DNA from: Pedobacter yulinensis
GTDB taxonomy: Bacteria > Bacteroidota > Bacteroidia > Sphingobacteriales > Sphingobacteriaceae
Direction: 5' to 3'
Assembly: GCF_003029735.1 (NCBI RefSeq)
Contig: NZ_KZ686271.1
Location: 62,001 to 126,000, forward strand
Length of the DNA: 64,000 nt
Shown here: one piece after another, positions 51,494-60,202 of the stretch
Position numbering within the stretch: the first letter of the stretch is position 1
How the letters are laid out: every line of letters starts with the position of its first letter
Position numbers and translations under genes: made by a program
The notes under the pieces: generated by a model
What the model saw: the letters and a program-made list of their open reading frames with translations, nothing else
Database searches by the model: none
What the model was told of the DNA's origin: nothing

Positions 51494-53287
51494 TTACTTG
51501 ATTTTACTTTCCTCTTCTTCAAGCAACTGGCTCGTGTACATCTCTGCATAACTGCCGTTCAAACCGAGCAATTCGGCATGTGTACCCTGCTCTTTTATCT
51601 GCCCGTTTTCGAGCACCAGGATCAGGTCGGCATTCTTGATGGTCGATATCCGGTGGGCGATCAGCAGAGTGGTTTTACCCTTCATCACGTGGCCCAGATT
51701 GCCCAGTATTTCTTCTTCCGTCTTGGTATCTACGGCCGAAAGGCAATCATCGAACACGAGGATGCGGGGTTCCTTGATCAGCGCGCGGGCAATAGATACC
51801 CGTTGTTTCTGTCCGCCAGAAAGGGTAATGCCGCGTTCGCCGAGCATGGTCTCAAATCCATGCTCAAAAGCAACAATGTTCTGGTACACCGCAGCATTTT
51901 TTGCAGCGTTGCGTACAGCCTCCTGGTCGGGCTGATCGAGGCCAAAAGCAATGTTGTTGGTAATGGTATCTGAAAAAAGGAAAACCTCCTGCGGCACAAA
52001 ACCCACCTGGCTGCGGTAGTGCTGCAGGTCGCGTTCACGAATGTCGGTACCGTCTATGCATACCATGCCCTGATCGGTATCGTACATGCGCATGAGCAGG
52101 TTGGCAAGTGTCGACTTGCCAGAACCCGTACGGCCAATAATGGCTACGAATTGCCCGGGCCTGATTTTCAGGTTTATGTCCCTGATGGCCTGGATGCCGG
52201 TATCAGGATAGGTGAAACTCACGTTTTTAAACTCGATCCCGCCCTCTAGCGTACCTGAGGCAATGGTCCCGCCCGTAATATCGGGCCGGAGCTGTAAAAA
52301 TTCGTTGATCCGTTTCTGGGAGGCGGCGGCCCGCTGAATAAGGGTGGTTACCCAGCCCAGCATGGTTACCGGGAAGGTGAGCTGGTTTACATAAACGATA
52401 AACTCGGCAATGTTGCCGGCGCTGATGGAGCCGTTAATGACCTGCCGGCCGCCAATGTACACCGTCAGGATGGTGCTCAGGCCAACGAGGAGCAGCATGG
52501 CGGGATAAAAGAGTGCCTGCAGCCTGACAAGCTTCATGGATTCGCCCTTGTAATGCTCGCTCTGCAGGGCAAATGCTTCGCGGGTCTGCGCTTCGCGCAC
52601 ATATGATTTAATTACCCGGATGCCCGAGAGGCGCTCCTGTACAAAGGCAGACAGGGAAGAAAGCCGCTGCTGGATCTTCTCGCTTTTGTCATGAATACCG
52701 GTGTTTACGTAATAGATGGTCAGGACGAGCACAGGCAGGGGGGCCAGGCTGTATAGGGCAAGCGTTCCGTTCACGTTAAACATGAAATAGACAATCAGCA
52801 CAACCTGGACGGCGGTGTTAAGGGCATACATGATAGCCGGACCCACGTACATACGCACCCGGTTTACATCTTCGGTTGCCCGGTTCATCAGGTCTCCGGT
52901 ATTGTTACGCCTGTAAAAGCCCAGGCTAAGCTCCTGGTAGTGCGCATAAATCTCGTTTTTCATGTCGAACTCGATGTGCCGCGACATCAGGATCAGGGTT
53001 TGCCGCATGAAGAACATAAACAGGCCGCGCAAGAGGTACAGCACCAGAACGACCGTTCCGAAATACAGCAAACCCGCGCTGAAGATGTCGTATACGATCT
53101 CCTGGCGATCAAAACCCGCAAAGAGTTTGTAAATAGACAGGTTTTCTGTGATCAGGTTAAAAGCAAAGCCGATTACCTGCGCAGGTACGACGCCGAAGAT
53201 GTTAGAGATGATGACGAAGAAAACGCCGGGTACGATCCACCACTTGTATTTGTAAAAATATTTGTTGAGATAACGGAGGTGTTTCAT
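51494..53287 (-). CDS. ABC transporter, fused membrane and ATP-binding domains (MsbA/multidrug type)
   Basis: 597 residues. Six membrane helices (about 15-305) with the type I exporter intracellular loop ELSLGFYRRNNTGDLMNRATEDVNRVR, then a nucleotide-binding domain with Walker A IGRTGSGKST, signature LSGGQKQRVSIARAL and Walker B VFDDCLSAVD. The Walker B aspartate is followed by Cys-Leu-Ser rather than the usual catalytic Glu (DD-C), so this half may be hydrolysis-impaired, as in the degenerate sites of heterodimeric exporters; no partner gene is next to it. It exports lipids or small molecules from the inner membrane. The ATG at 53287 is taken rather than the TTG at 53296. Confidence 0.92.
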   Translation of the reverse strand: MKHLRYLNKYFYKYKWWIVPGVFFVIISNIFGVVPAQVIGFAFNLITENLSIYKLFAGFDRQEIVYDIFSAGLLYFGTVVLVLYLLRGLFMFFMRQTLILMSRHIEFDMKNEIYAHYQELSLGFYRRNNTGDLMNRATEDVNRVRMYVGPAIMYALNTAVQVVLIVYFMFNVNGTLALYSLAPLPVLVLTIYYVNTGIHDKSEKIQQRLSSLSAFVQERLSGIRVIKSYVREAQTREAFALQSEHYKGESMKLVRLQALFYPAMLLLVGLSTILTVYIGGRQVINGSISAGNIAEFIVYVNQLTFPVTMLGWVTTLIQRAAASQKRINEFLQLRPDITGGTIASGTLEGGIEFKNVSFTYPDTGIQAIRDINLKIRPGQFVAIIGRTGSGKSTLANLLMRMYDTDQGMVCIDGTDIRERDLQHYRSQVGFVPQEVFLFSDTITNNIAFGLDQPDQEAVRNAAKNAAVYQNIVAFEHGFETMLGERGITLSGGQKQRVSIARALIKEPRILVFDDCLSAVDTKTEEEILGNLGHVMKGKTTLLIAHRISTIKNADLILVLENGQIKEQGTHAELLGLNGSYAEMYTSQLLEEEESKIK

Positions 53288-53366
53288 GCCATGCAAATCT
53301 ACCCAAAATAGTCTTCAATTTTTTAGCCGATTTAGTTAGCGGCGTGTAAATAATGGTTTTTTTCTC

Positions 53367-53374
53367 TATTTTTG
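53367..53374 (+). promoter_or_regulatory. TAnnTTTG box upstream of the leucine-type dehydrogenase
   Basis: TATTTTTG, full match to the Bacteroidota -7 box, 26 bases before the ATG at 53401. No TTTG box found at 19-21 bases upstream. Confidence 0.35.
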
Positions 53375-53400
53375 GCCCAGCGTTAACCAGTCAAATCCAC

Positions 53401-54480
53401 ATGTCAGAACAAAGCCCTTCCGTATTGGATCAATTGAGTGCATCCGGCCATAAAAAGGTCGTTTTCTGCAATGATTCAGACTCAGGATTGAAGGCCATCA
53501 TAGCCATTCACGACACCACCCTGGGCCCTGCGCTGGGCGGTACACGCATGTATAATTATGCGTCAGAGGCAGAGGCGCTTGAAGATGTGCTGCGCCTTTC
53601 GAAACGGATGACCTATAAATCTGCCATTACGGGCCTCAATCTCGGGGGCGGCAAGGGCGTCATTATCGGCGATTCGAGAAAAGACAAATCAGAAGCATTG
53701 ATGCGCAGCTATGGCCGCTTCATCAAAAACCTGAACGGTGAATACATCACAGCAGAAGAGCTGGGTACCACCGCCCGCGACATGGAATACATCCGCATGG
53801 AGACCCAGTATGTAACGGGCGTTCCTGAATCACTTGGTGGAGCTGGCGATCCGGCTCCATTTTCAGCCCAGGGTGTTTACTACGGGATCAAAGCCTCGCT
53901 GAAGGAAGTTTATGGCTCAGACATGCTGGCCGGCAAAACGGTTGTAGTGCAAGGCATAGGAAAAGTGGGCGAGCACCTGGTATCCCTGCTCAGAAAAGAA
54001 AACGCCGTTGTGCTGATCAGCGACATCAATAAGGACCTGACCATGCACGTGGCATCGAAATACAAGGCGAAGCCCATAGATGCAGACAAAATCTTTGGCA
54101 TTGAAGCCGATGTGTACGCACCCTGTGCACTGGGTGCTACCATCAACGACAAAACCATCGATAAAATGAAATTCGCAGTGATTGCGGGCTCTGCTAACAA
54201 TCAGCTGGCCGATGATGAAAAACACGGGCGGGCATTGCTTGAAAAAGGGGTGGTCTTCGCACCCGACTACCTGATCAACGCCGGAGGTCTGATCAGCTGT
54301 TATTCGGAGCTGACCGGCCTGGGTAAGAAACGGACCATCCAGCTTACTGAACACATTTACGATGCCACACGCGAAGTGCTCAGAATGTCGAAAAAAGAAA
54401 ACATACCTACATTGGAGGCTGCCAACAGGATCGCCGAGCAACGCATTGCTTCGATCAAAAAAATCAAGTCATCGTATTAA
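53401..54480 (+). CDS. Leucine/phenylalanine-type amino acid dehydrogenase (GDH family)
   Basis: 359 residues, the size of leucine and valine dehydrogenases rather than glutamate dehydrogenases (about 450). It performs NAD-linked reversible oxidative deamination of branched-chain or aromatic amino acids. The N-terminal domain carries the Gly-rich GPALGGTRM and the catalytic Lys motifs RMTYKSAITGLNLGGGKGVI; the Rossmann domain has VVVQGIGKVGEHL and PCALGATIND, then VIAGSANNQL and DYLINAGGLI. A longer frame to 53353 exists, but the ATG at 53401 (MSEQSPS) fits the family. It is followed by nusB after 41 bases. Confidence 0.93.
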   Translation: MSEQSPSVLDQLSASGHKKVVFCNDSDSGLKAIIAIHDTTLGPALGGTRMYNYASEAEALEDVLRLSKRMTYKSAITGLNLGGGKGVIIGDSRKDKSEALMRSYGRFIKNLNGEYITAEELGTTARDMEYIRMETQYVTGVPESLGGAGDPAPFSAQGVYYGIKASLKEVYGSDMLAGKTVVVQGIGKVGEHLVSLLRKENAVVLISDINKDLTMHVASKYKAKPIDADKIFGIEADVYAPCALGATINDKTIDKMKFAVIAGSANNQLADDEKHGRALLEKGVVFAPDYLINAGGLISCYSELTGLGKKRTIQLTEHIYDATREVLRMSKKENIPTLEAANRIAEQRIASIKKIKSSY

Positions 54481-54521
54481 TAAATTAAATAAACAGGTTT
54501 TTTAACCGAATCGTTCTTTTC

Positions 54522-55472
54522 ATGTTAAACAGAAGACACCTTAGAATCAAAGCGCTGCAAACAATATTTGCATGGCAGATGGACAGCAAGAAAGACATCA
54601 GGGCTTTCGAGAAAATTTTGATGCAAAGTATAGACAGCGTGTATGAAATGTACATCTGGATGCTTTCCCTTATTCTCGATGTAACCGAGTATACAAGTAA
54701 TGACGCTGCCGAACGTGCCAATAAATTCCTGCCCAGCGCTGAAGATCTGAACCCGAACCTGAAACTGCTGCACAATAAATTCGCAAATCTGCTCAAGCAG
54801 AACCCTGAATTTGCAGCTGCCGTAAAAAAATACAAGATAGACTGGGGTTTTGATCCTGAAATTACCAAGACTGCTTTCTCTGAACTGAAAAAGTCGGCGG
54901 AATATGCCGCTTATCTGAACGATGAGAACGATGACCTGGAGTCATCAAAAGATATTATCAAATACCTTTTCCGGAAAATTATCCTGAAAAACCCGAACAT
55001 TGTACAGGTTTTCGAGGATAAATTTATCAACTGGCCGGTAGACCATGAGGTTATGAAAGGTATGGTAGCCAAAACACTGAAGAATTTTACTTTTGATGAT
55101 CCGTTCAAGAACAAACTGACCGTTATTAGCCAGGATTGGGAAGAAGACAGCAAGTTTGTGCGCGACCTGTTTGTTTACACGCTGCAAAACGATGCGAAGT
55201 ACAATGAATTGATAGCGGAACGTACAAAAAATTGGGAGTCTGAACGGATTGCGATCGTTGACACCATCCTGATGAAAATGGCGATCTGTGAATTGCTGAA
55301 TTTTCCCTCTATTCCGGTCAAGGTAACCATTAATGAGTACCTCGATTTATCAAAAGATTACAGTACACCGAAAAGTAATTCATTCATAAACGGTATTTTA
55401 GATAAAATTCTCGCCGATCTTAAACGTACGAACAGCATTAAAAAGGCAGGCAGGGGTTTAATTGAAGACTAA
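54522..55472 (+). CDS. nusB: Transcription antitermination factor NusB, long Bacteroidota form
   Basis: 316 residues, against about 140 in E. coli. The N-terminal 20 residues (LNRRHLRIKALQTIFAWQ) and the C-terminal half (about 200-300, WESERIAIVDTILMKMAICELLNFPSIPVKVTINEYLDLSKDYS) form the NusB fold. About 150 extra helical residues are inserted between them, as is usual in this phylum. NusB with NusE binds boxA RNA in rRNA leaders and prevents premature termination. First gene of the run nusB-DUF1573-yajC-ybbR-coaE; its stop overlaps the region just before the DUF1573 lipoprotein start. Confidence 0.94.
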   Translation: MLNRRHLRIKALQTIFAWQMDSKKDIRAFEKILMQSIDSVYEMYIWMLSLILDVTEYTSNDAAERANKFLPSAEDLNPNLKLLHNKFANLLKQNPEFAAAVKKYKIDWGFDPEITKTAFSELKKSAEYAAYLNDENDDLESSKDIIKYLFRKIILKNPNIVQVFEDKFINWPVDHEVMKGMVAKTLKNFTFDDPFKNKLTVISQDWEEDSKFVRDLFVYTLQNDAKYNELIAERTKNWESERIAIVDTILMKMAICELLNFPSIPVKVTINEYLDLSKDYSTPKSNSFINGILDKILADLKRTNSIKKAGRGLIED

Positions 55473-55485
55473 CGATAAAAAACAC

Positions 55486-55944
55486 ATGAAAAGGATCTTT
55501 TTAGCCGTGCTTCTTGCCGGCGCACTGGCTTCCTGCCAAAGCAACCAGAAGAATGAAACAAGCCAGGCCGAAACATCGGCTGTGGCGAACAATGCAGCAG
55601 ACAACGGTTCTGCTGTACCTGATAAAGACGCGCCTGTTATTACCTGGGAGCGCGAGACCTTCGATTTTGGAACCATTAAACAAGGCGAAAAAGTTCAGCA
55701 CGATTTCAAGTTCAAAAATACAGGCAAGACACCGCTGATCATCAGTAATGCATCTGCCAGCTGCGGCTGCACAGTACCAGAGCCGCCAAAAGAGCCGATC
55801 AAACCAGGTGCAGAAGGTGTTATCAAGGTTGTATTTGACAGCAACGGCAAAGAAGGAATGCAGGATAAAGGCATCACCATTACCTCAAATGCGAACCCGA
55901 CCATGTCAGTGATCCGCCTGGTGGGCGAGATCAAAGCCAATTAG
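55486..55944 (+). CDS. DUF1573 domain lipoprotein
   Basis: 152 residues. The signal peptide with lipobox LASC places the acylated Cys at 17. A low-complexity Ser/Ala/Asn/Glu linker (about 20-45) leads to a DUF1573 immunoglobulin-like domain (about 50-150): WERETFDFGTIKQGEKVQHDFKFKNTGKTPLIISNASASCGC, with the conserved SCGC motif, then GMQDKGITITSNANP. The function is unknown; the domain occurs in many Bacteroidota envelope proteins. The frame opens at a TTG at 55462, but the ATG at 55486 begins the signal peptide. It is 13 bases after the nusB stop. Confidence 0.93.
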   Translation: MKRIFLAVLLAGALASCQSNQKNETSQAETSAVANNAADNGSAVPDKDAPVITWERETFDFGTIKQGEKVQHDFKFKNTGKTPLIISNASASCGCTVPEPPKEPIKPGAEGVIKVVFDSNGKEGMQDKGITITSNANPTMSVIRLVGEIKAN

Positions 55945-55972
55945 AATCAATTTTATATTAAATACAGCGTTA

Positions 55973-56281
55973 ATGACAGCAGCAATTTTATTACAGGCTC
56001 AAGGCGGCGGGCTCGGAATGATCGTTCCGATGGTCCTGATCATGGTCGTGTTTTATTTCTTTATGATCCGGCCACAGGTTAGAAAAGCCAAAGAGCACAA
56101 AAAAATGATCGGCGAATTGAAAAAAGGCGATAAAGTCGTCACAACCGCAGGCATTCACGGTCGCATTGTTGATATGAACGAAACCACCTTCCTGCTCGAG
56201 GTAGAAGGCGGTACGAAAATCCGGTTTGATAAAACCGCAGTTTCTCTCGATGCTACAAAAGCTGCCCAGCCAAAGGCTTAA
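55973..56281 (+). CDS. yajC: Preprotein translocase subunit YajC
   Basis: 102 residues. One membrane helix (about 14-36, MIVPMVLIMVVFYFFMIRPQ) followed by a cytoplasmic beta domain with KMIGELKKGDKVVTTAGIHGRIVDM and the family ending FDKTAVSL. YajC associates with SecDF and YidC at the translocon. RPQ directly after the helix is the family signature. It precedes a terminator, so the operon may split here, with ybbR restarted from its own signals. Confidence 0.95.
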   Translation: MTAAILLQAQGGGLGMIVPMVLIMVVFYFFMIRPQVRKAKEHKKMIGELKKGDKVVTTAGIHGRIVDMNETTFLLEVEGGTKIRFDKTAVSLDATKAAQPKA

Positions 56282-56303
56282 ACAGGCAGATTTTTAATAA
56301 GAT

Positions 56304-56334
56304 AGCGGGATGCAGCAGCGTCCCGCTTTTTTTT
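56304..56334 (+). terminator. Terminator after yajC
   Basis: AGCGGGA (56304-56310), ten-base loop, TCCCGCT (56321-56327), then a run of eight T. It separates nusB-DUF1573-yajC from ybbR-coaE. Confidence 0.85.
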
Positions 56335-56396
56335 GCCGCCTTTGACCTTGGCGCTTTCTTTGTTACATTTGACCGGAAATAATCTCCATCACGTAC

Positions 56397-57344
56397 ATGC
56401 CCATCATCAAACTCACTAAAGTTGAAAGAAGGCGGTTTCTCACCTTCGTGTTGTGTTTGCTGCTGGCCCTTTCGGGCTGGATGTTTCTGGCGCTGAAAAA
56501 TAAGTACGTTTACACAGCCAAAACTGTTCTTGTTTATAAGAACTTTCCTCAAAACAAAGCTTTTCACCCCCTGCAATCAGATACAGTCGATTTGCAGGTG
56601 GAAGGGACCGGCTGGCAGCTCTTGTTTGCGCGGCTGCGCATCAATCCCCAGTCTATTGCCGTAAGCCTGAATTCGCTCAACATCCGCAACTTTGTGGTGT
56701 TCAGCGATCAGCTGTACAACATCAATAAACAGCTGGAAACCTCGCAAAAGGTGATCAGCATTAAACCGGATACCCTTTATTTCGATTTTTCAAAGCGAAC
56801 GGTTAAACGTGTACCGGTCAAACTCGTATCTGATCTTAAGTTTGTTAAACAGTATGAAGTCTCCGGACCAATAGAGGTTGTTCCCAGGTATGTGACCATA
56901 TCCGGCCCGCAGGAGGAGATCGCAGGCATACGTGAGTGGCGTACAGATACCCTTTCCCTCGAGAAGATACGGCATACAACGATGGCCAAGGTCGCGATGG
57001 AGGCTAAAAAACAGAAAAACATCAATATTTTTCCAACAACTGCCGAAGTAAAAATACCGATAGATGAGTTTACCGAGAAAGAAGTAAGTGTGCCCCTGAA
57101 AATTATCAATAACCCGAAATACCTGGACGTATCCCTGTTTCCGAAAAAAGTTCGCGTGAAATTTATGGTGTCGCTGAGCGACTATGACGATATCAACGAA
57201 GACATGATGGAAGCGCGGGCCGACCTTTCTGAGTGGAGCCTGCTGCGCCACACCCAGTTGCGTGTACAGATGTCGCGTTTTCCTGAATATTGTAAACTGA
57301 TCTCGGTAAGCCCGGATAAGGTCGATTTTATCATAGAACGCTGA
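56397..57344 (+). CDS. YbbR-like domain protein (CdaR-like)
   Basis: 315 residues. An N-terminal membrane helix (about 14-34, FVLCLLLALSGWMFLAL) anchors a periplasmic part with two YbbR-like beta repeats (about 45-130 and 130-300; PVKLVSDLKFVKQYEVSGPIEVVPRYVTISGPQEEI is typical). In Firmicutes, YbbR (CdaR) regulates diadenylate cyclase CdaA; in Bacteroidota the role is less clear and no dac gene is adjacent. Its stop overlaps the coaE start by one base (TGATG), so coaE translation is coupled. Confidence 0.88.
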   Translation: MPIIKLTKVERRRFLTFVLCLLLALSGWMFLALKNKYVYTAKTVLVYKNFPQNKAFHPLQSDTVDLQVEGTGWQLLFARLRINPQSIAVSLNSLNIRNFVVFSDQLYNINKQLETSQKVISIKPDTLYFDFSKRTVKRVPVKLVSDLKFVKQYEVSGPIEVVPRYVTISGPQEEIAGIREWRTDTLSLEKIRHTTMAKVAMEAKKQKNINIFPTTAEVKIPIDEFTEKEVSVPLKIINNPKYLDVSLFPKKVRVKFMVSLSDYDDINEDMMEARADLSEWSLLRHTQLRVQMSRFPEYCKLISVSPDKVDFIIER

Positions 57345-57940
57345 TGCTGAAGGTCGGAGTAACAGGTGGAATTGGCAGCGGCAAAACAACCGTATGCAGG
57401 ATCTTTGAAGTGCTGGGTGTGCCGGTGTTTTATGCCGATGCCCAAGCGAAATCGCTGATGACGAGCGACCCGCTGCTTATTGCAGGCCTGCGCAATGCCT
57501 TCGGAGCTGAGAGTTATGATGCTAGCGGTGCGCTGAATAGTAAACACATTGCCGGCATAGTTTTTAACAGCGAGGCGGAACTGGCCAGGCTCAACGCACT
57601 TGTTCATCCGGCCGTTTTCAGGGCCTTTGAAAGCTGGGTGGCGAAAGTGGACCCGCAGGTTCCTTATGTGCTGAAAGAGGCGGCCCTGCTGTTTGAAAGC
57701 GGTTCCTACCGCCTGTGCGACCGCAACATCCTGGTCACGGCGCCGCTTGAAGTACGTATAGCGCGGGTTATGGCCAGGGACCTTTCCACCCGAGATGCCG
57801 TTCTGGCAAGGATTGCACGCCAACTTGACGATGCCTCAAAAGAAAAACTTGCCGATTTTGTTATCCGGAATGAGGAAGATACGCCGCTCATTGCCCAGGT
57901 CATGGAGCTTCATGGAAAATTTATCCAAATGGCGACATGA
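57344..57940 (+). CDS. coaE: Dephospho-CoA kinase
   Basis: 198 residues. Last step of CoA synthesis: phosphorylation of dephospho-CoA. P-loop GGIGSGKTT at 8-16, the substrate-binding YADAQAK, LNALVHPAVFRAFESW, the lid region VTAPLEVRIARVMARDLSTRDAVLARIARQ and the C-terminal FVIRNEED. Both ends overlap their neighbours: one base with ybbR and four with the following nuclease (ATGA), so the run is tightly coupled. Confidence 0.96.
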   Translation: MLKVGVTGGIGSGKTTVCRIFEVLGVPVFYADAQAKSLMTSDPLLIAGLRNAFGAESYDASGALNSKHIAGIVFNSEAELARLNALVHPAVFRAFESWVAKVDPQVPYVLKEAALLFESGSYRLCDRNILVTAPLEVRIARVMARDLSTRDAVLARIARQLDDASKEKLADFVIRNEEDTPLIAQVMELHGKFIQMAT

Positions 57941-58878
57941 TCCTTCAGGATTTTATCGTTTCTGTTAAAGGAGGCTTGTATTGCCGCTATGGCGACTTTT
58001 ATCTGGACGCGCGGCAGCCGGCGCGTCTCGCCGTTATTTCACACGCCCATGCCGACCACGCTATTCCAGGAAACGGCAAAGTGTTTTGTACAGCAGCGAC
58101 AAGGGCTTTTATGCAGCAGCGCTACGGGCCAATGGCGGCAGGCGCATTCAGTTGCCCTGCTTACCGCGAATCTTTCATGGTGGGGCCGGTGCGGGTATCC
58201 TTCCTGCCTGCGGGGCATATGCTTGGATCGGCAATGGTGCTGATGGAGTACGAAGGCGTACGTTACCTGTATACCGGCGATTTCAAAACACAGGCCGACC
58301 CGACCTGCGAGCCGCTTGAGACAGCCGAAGCTGATGTACTGATCACTGAAACCACCTTTGCCCGAAAAGACATGCTGCATCCTGATGCCGAAAAAGAGAT
58401 GGTGAAATTGTCACAAACCAGGTACCCGATTCTGCTGGGCGCGTATGCGCTGGGAAAAAGCCAGCGACTGGTCAGGTTGCTGAATACCCATTGTCCGGAA
58501 AAAAGGATACTGGTACATCCGGGCATTGCGCCGTTCATGAAAATCTACACAGCGTTCGGCATTGATCTGGGAAATTGGGAACCCTATAACAAAAAGCTTC
58601 TTAAATCGGCAGAAAAAGACCTGGTATGTCTTGTAACTCCCTTATCTTATAACAGTTACGGCTACGCGCCGAACTTTGTACGTGTTTTTGCGAGCGGCTG
58701 GGAGCAGTTGCAGAATAAAAACGGGATTAAATTGTTTTTGTCAGATCATGCCGATTGGCAAGGTATTATCTTATTGATAAAAAGCGTGTCGCCAAAAGAA
58801 GTTTGGACAACACACGGCGAAGGGACAGACCTGAGCAATTTTTTTGCAGGAAAACTTGTCGTTAAAATTCTTGATTGA
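57937..58878 (+). CDS. Beta-CASP metallo-beta-lactamase nuclease
   Basis: 313 residues. The metal site HAHADH (His 36, His 38, Asp 40, His 41), GHMLGSAMV, TGDFK and the C-terminal SDHADW motif mark the beta-CASP branch, whose members are DNA or RNA exo/endonucleases (Pso2, CPSF73, RNase J). This resembles the ligase-associated DNA exonuclease family more than RNase J by its size and single lactamase/CASP core, but no ligase or helicase partner sits next to it. It forms a coupled unit with coaE upstream (four-base overlap) and DUF5522 downstream (one-base overlap, TGATG). Confidence 0.88.
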   Translation: MILQDFIVSVKGGLYCRYGDFYLDARQPARLAVISHAHADHAIPGNGKVFCTAATRAFMQQRYGPMAAGAFSCPAYRESFMVGPVRVSFLPAGHMLGSAMVLMEYEGVRYLYTGDFKTQADPTCEPLETAEADVLITETTFARKDMLHPDAEKEMVKLSQTRYPILLGAYALGKSQRLVRLLNTHCPEKRILVHPGIAPFMKIYTAFGIDLGNWEPYNKKLLKSAEKDLVCLVTPLSYNSYGYAPNFVRVFASGWEQLQNKNGIKLFLSDHADWQGIILLIKSVSPKEVWTTHGEGTDLSNFFAGKLVVKILD

Positions 58879-59033
58879 TGCAGGAAGTAGAGGACTATTA
58901 CTTCAATGAAGATGGCTTGATGGTTTTTACTAAAGCGTATCACCTCAAACGGGGATCTTGCTGCAAAAATAAGTGCCTTCACTGTCCCTGGCAGTATGGC
59001 CGGAAAAAAACCGGGCGACGCGAGAAAAAATAA
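58878..59033 (+). CDS. DUF5522 small cysteine-rich protein (51 aa)
   Basis: ATG at 58878 overlapping the previous stop by one base; TAA at 59031-59033. The 51-residue product carries YYFNEDGLMVFTKAYHLKRG followed by CC-x3-C-x2-CP (Cys 28, 29, 33 and 36), then a basic tail (GRKKTGRREKK). The four Cys could bind a zinc ion or an iron-sulfur cluster. The family has no known function. Translational coupling to the beta-CASP nuclease suggests that the two act together on nucleic acid. Confidence 0.85.
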   Translation: MQEVEDYYFNEDGLMVFTKAYHLKRGSCCKNKCLHCPWQYGRKKTGRREKK

Positions 59034-59039
59034 AGTTTT

Positions 59040-59495
59040 ATGAAGTCAATCAAAGAACCAGTATCAGGCGCACTCCGCCTGGAATGTGACCAGGCTTTAA
59101 TTAACCTTTTATCTGCCGCCAGCCGGTGCAACCTCGAAATACGCGAAATGCTCAGAGGATTCCAGGTCACCTCCCAGCAATTTAACGTGCTACGGATCCT
59201 GCAGGGCCAATACCCTGCGGCGGCAACGATCAGTCTGCTCAAGCAGAAGATGATTGATAAGATGAGCGATATCTCCAGGATCATTGATCGCCTGCTACAG
59301 AAAAAATTTGTGGTCAGGCAGCCCGGCCATGCCGACCGTCGGACTGTCGATATCAAAATCAACGAAACGGGACTGGCACTGCTTGAGAAAATAGACCGCG
59401 CCGTCAGCCTTTCAAGCTTTATTTCTGAACGCTTGAGCCTGGATGAAGCAAAAACCCTGAACCGCCTTCTGGCTAAATTGCACACGACCGCTTAA
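59040..59495 (+). CDS. MarR family transcriptional regulator
   Basis: 151 residues, a single winged-helix domain with dimerising end helices. The recognition region is TISLLKQKMIDKMSDISRIIDRLLQKKFVVRQPGHADRRTVDIKINETGLALL, with the D-R-R wing typical of MarR proteins. It usually represses a neighbouring transport or stress gene upon binding a phenolic or metal ligand. It follows the DUF5522 gene after 6 bases and is convergent with the ZIP transporter, stops overlapping by four bases. The target is not evident; no palindrome was noted at its start. Confidence 0.93.
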   Translation: MKSIKEPVSGALRLECDQALINLLSAASRCNLEIREMLRGFQVTSQQFNVLRILQGQYPAAATISLLKQKMIDKMSDISRIIDRLLQKKFVVRQPGHADRRTVDIKINETGLALLEKIDRAVSLSSFISERLSLDEAKTLNRLLAKLHTTA

Positions 59496-60202
59496 AAGTG
59501 TCCGCCTGCAAGCGCGATCGATATACCCAGCAACACAGCGATCATTTTACGTTTGTTCACTTTGTGGTCAACGCTCGACTCGAACAGGATTGTCGTCGAA
59601 ATGTGCAGGAAAATGCCGATCACCAGGCCCATGATCTTATTAAAATAAGATTCCACCCCGCCAATACTGCCATTGCTGAGGCCGAGGCTTACATAATAAC
59701 CCAATGGCGCCATGAAGGCAAAAATGCCGACGCAAATCAGGAGCAGGGTGCCGCGATAATGGTTTTGCAGCAACATGCTGGCCAGGGCAAATGCAGCCGG
59801 AATGTGGTGCAGTGAAATGCCGAAAATGAGTTCGTTCTGGCGGTCCCGGGCCAGCGGCATGCCTTCCAGGAATGCATGCAGGCAGAGGCTGAACATAATG
59901 CCCCAGGGAAACTGCCTGCCTTCATGGTGCCTGTGAATGTGGCCATGTTCCACGCCGTGCGAAAATTGCTCGAGGAGCACCTGGAACAGGAAGCCCGCCA
60001 GGATAAAAATGCCGATCTGTTCAGAATCGCTGCCGCTATAGGCCTCAGGAATCAGGTGCAGCACCGTAATGGCGAAAAGATAAGCACCGCTGAAAGATAG
60101 AATGAGTTTAAGCAGCGCAGACTTGTCGCTTTTTACCAGGAATATGGCTGCGCCGCCCAGAAAGGCGCTGAAAAAGAGGATCAGGAACTTCCAGATTTCC
60201 AT
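59492..60202 (-). CDS. ZIP family metal transporter
   Basis: 236 residues, eight predicted helices. The two metal-binding helices are seen as LCLHAFLEGMPL and ISLHHIPAAFALASML, and a His-rich loop lies between helices 3 and 4 (HGVEHGHIHRHHEGRQ), typical of zinc or iron importers. Start MEIWKFLILFFSAFLGG. It is coupled to PAP2 upstream by a one-base overlap (TGATG), and both to a methyltransferase further upstream. Imports Zn2+, Fe2+ or Mn2+; specificity unknown. Confidence 0.9.
   Translation of the reverse strand: MEIWKFLILFFSAFLGGAAIFLVKSDKSALLKLILSFSGAYLFAITVLHLIPEAYSGSDSEQIGIFILAGFLFQVLLEQFSHGVEHGHIHRHHEGRQFPWGIMFSLCLHAFLEGMPLARDRQNELIFGISLHHIPAAFALASMLLQNHYRGTLLLICVGIFAFMAPLGYYVSLGLSNGSIGGVESYFNKIMGLVIGIFLHISTTILFESSVDHKVNKRKMIAVLLGISIALAGGHF

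Noticed and set aside
54481..54521. Possible terminator before nusB (run of T at 54498-54503)
   Set aside because: The T-run has no stable stem before it.
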